From Termitomyces sp. T153 (taxonomy: Eukaryota; Basidiomycota; Agaricomycetes; Agaricales; Lyophyllaceae): 64,000 bases of DNA. The notes under the pieces are model-generated. The model made no database searches and was not told the origin of the DNA. It worked only from the letters and a program-made list of their open reading frames with translations. Position numbers and translations under genes: made by a program. Location of the stretch: contig JACKQL020000069.1 of assembly GCA_018296165.2 (NCBI GenBank), forward strand, positions 124,001 to 188,000, in the 5' to 3' direction. Positions 63,013 to 64,000 of the stretch are shown here, one piece after another. Each line of letters starts with the position of its first letter. Positions within the stretch are counted from its first letter, which is position 1.

Positions 63013-63717
63013 TCAAATCAAGGCAGATGATCTTAAGTGACCGCAGCTCACAACAGCGAAGACAACAAGATGAGACAAAAATATAAACAAGGCTAAGGCG
63101 ACAAAAGGCGCCTTTGAGAGGGTACTATACACAATCACAGACATATACTTGCCAGAGCGTAGCGCCTCTGTCCAGGAGGAGAAAGCTGATACAACGAGCC
63201 CTAGAATGCACAATCGAGCAGGCTAAGGTAAGACTCGGAACTCAACATCGTTACGGCGGAACGAGGGGGAAGGAGATAGCGCTAAACAGGCCGCGCACGG
63301 CCCATGTTGTTTGTGTATTTCGTTCGGGCGAAGCGAGCAAGAAGGCTAGACCAGTGTAGATGCCTGTTGCGTAGAGGCCTCCGAAACATCTCCCTACCTT
63401 TACGTTGACCTTGAGCTCCTAGATATACCTTGAGTGATAAGCAATCAGGCCTGAAAACAATAGAGATATGAGGCAAGACACAATGCCACAAAAACCGAAT
63501 GCAAGATCCATATTCGACGGCTGAGTAACTAACTGGACAACGTCAACTCACTTGTCGTAGGCAGAGCGATCATAATATTCTTTGTCGCGTTCATTAAACG
63601 TATACATACGAAAGCTGTACTATAAATCTTCGTAATAAGTTGTGTATGAGTACTATCGTGTACAGAGGGAGAATCAACGTACATTATATAGAAGAATAGA
63701 GGATGGTAGTCATCCAT
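63013..63717 (-). CDS. Possible small multi-exon membrane protein, structure unresolved
   Basis: Several minus-strand segments in different frames look like real exons because they are hydrophobic and bounded by splice-like signals: MDDYHPLFFYI from ATG 63717; TAFVCIRLMNATKNIMIALP; MDLAFGFCGIVSCLISLLFS; YATGIYTGLAFLLASPERNT; and the longest, CILGLVVSAFSSWTEALRSG followed by VALALFIFLSHLVVFAVVSC, with stop TGA at 63013. One splice (LFSAISFPL to ARLCILG) works in phase. Others require introns shorter than usual, so I could not join everything. If real, it is a polytopic protein of roughly 150 to 180 residues. I do not recognise the family. Confidence 0.4.
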
Positions 63718-63910
63718 AGTATCTAGATATAAAATCAATTATGGTGCTTGTGGGTGGTATCGCCGCGACGATATCGATGTTAATGCTGTGTGATTATGGA
63801 CAAATTGTTCGCTGGGTAAGGCAAACGCCTGTGCCCCCCGAATACCGTATGGATGTATCACGTATGTCGTTTCGAATCATATCCTTGTTCGTCGTCTCCA
63901 AAGTCTGTCA

Positions 63911-64000
63911 TCAATCATACTCCTCCTCATATCCATACATACCGCCCGACCCCGCACCAGGCGACATCGGTCTCCATTCATCCACCACCACCTCCGCTTC
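63911..64000 (-). CDS. C-terminal end of a gene entering from the right edge (partial)
   Basis: From the window edge the minus strand is open for 29 codons and ends at TGA (63911-63913). The encoded tail is rich in Gly, Tyr and acidic residues (MSPGAGSGGMYGYEEEYD). The rest of the gene lies outside the window, so no function can be given. It may be only the last exon. Confidence 0.45.
   Translation of the reverse strand, partial: EAEVVVDEWRPMSPGAGSGGMYGYEEEYD

Overview
The window is nuclear DNA of a filamentous basidiomycete, most likely an Agaricomycete (mushroom-forming fungus). Nearly every gene is cut by short introns of about 45 to 60 nt with GT..AG ends. The proteins are typical of that group: a BCS1-like AAA ATPase with a charged tail, a divergent casein kinase 1, a DUF7330-like protein, and secreted glycoside hydrolases with fungal cellulose-binding modules. 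About 32 protein genes can be supported. I see no rRNA, convincing tRNA, CRISPR array or intact transposon.

Left part (1 to 32 kb): a protein kinase with a long Pro/Ser-rich tail and seven KEN motifs; a GH88-type glycosidase (minus); a BCS1-like ATPase; the dynamin-like GTPase Vps1; TATA-binding protein; a GH5 exo-beta-1,3-glucanase; the ALG3 mannosyltransferase; two tandem CBM1-GH10 xylanases (minus); a repeat-bearing gene-poor stretch; a flavin-containing monooxygenase; and RAD18. The xylanases, GH88 and GH5 enzymes suggest a plant-litter or wood decayer that also remodels beta-glucan.

Middle part (32 to 40 kb): a divergent CK1 kinase, the chromodomain protein Eaf3/MRG15 and a DUF7330-like protein, separated by gene-poor AT-rich DNA.

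Right part (40.5 to 61 kb): an unusually regular run of seven consecutive head-to-head gene pairs, each sharing a short promoter: CIA2/DCN1, lipid phosphatase/PPP4R2, FYV7/eIF1, SNRNP27/RRM protein, CBP20/RPT3, P5C reductase/ALG13 (followed by TRM9) and NAC-alpha/TSC1. The start-to-start gaps are about 95 to 310 bp. An S33 alpha/beta hydrolase follows, then a poorly resolved small membrane-protein gene and the C-terminal end of a gene entering from the right edge.

The observations most worth a second look are: an in-frame TGA CTA stop in the BCS1-like gene followed by 118 open codons (candidate programmed readthrough); a 7-nt microexon conserved in both GH10 paralogues; the KEN-degron array in the kinase; and the run of divergent promoters. 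Exon boundaries were placed by eye from splice consensus and family similarity and need RNA support.
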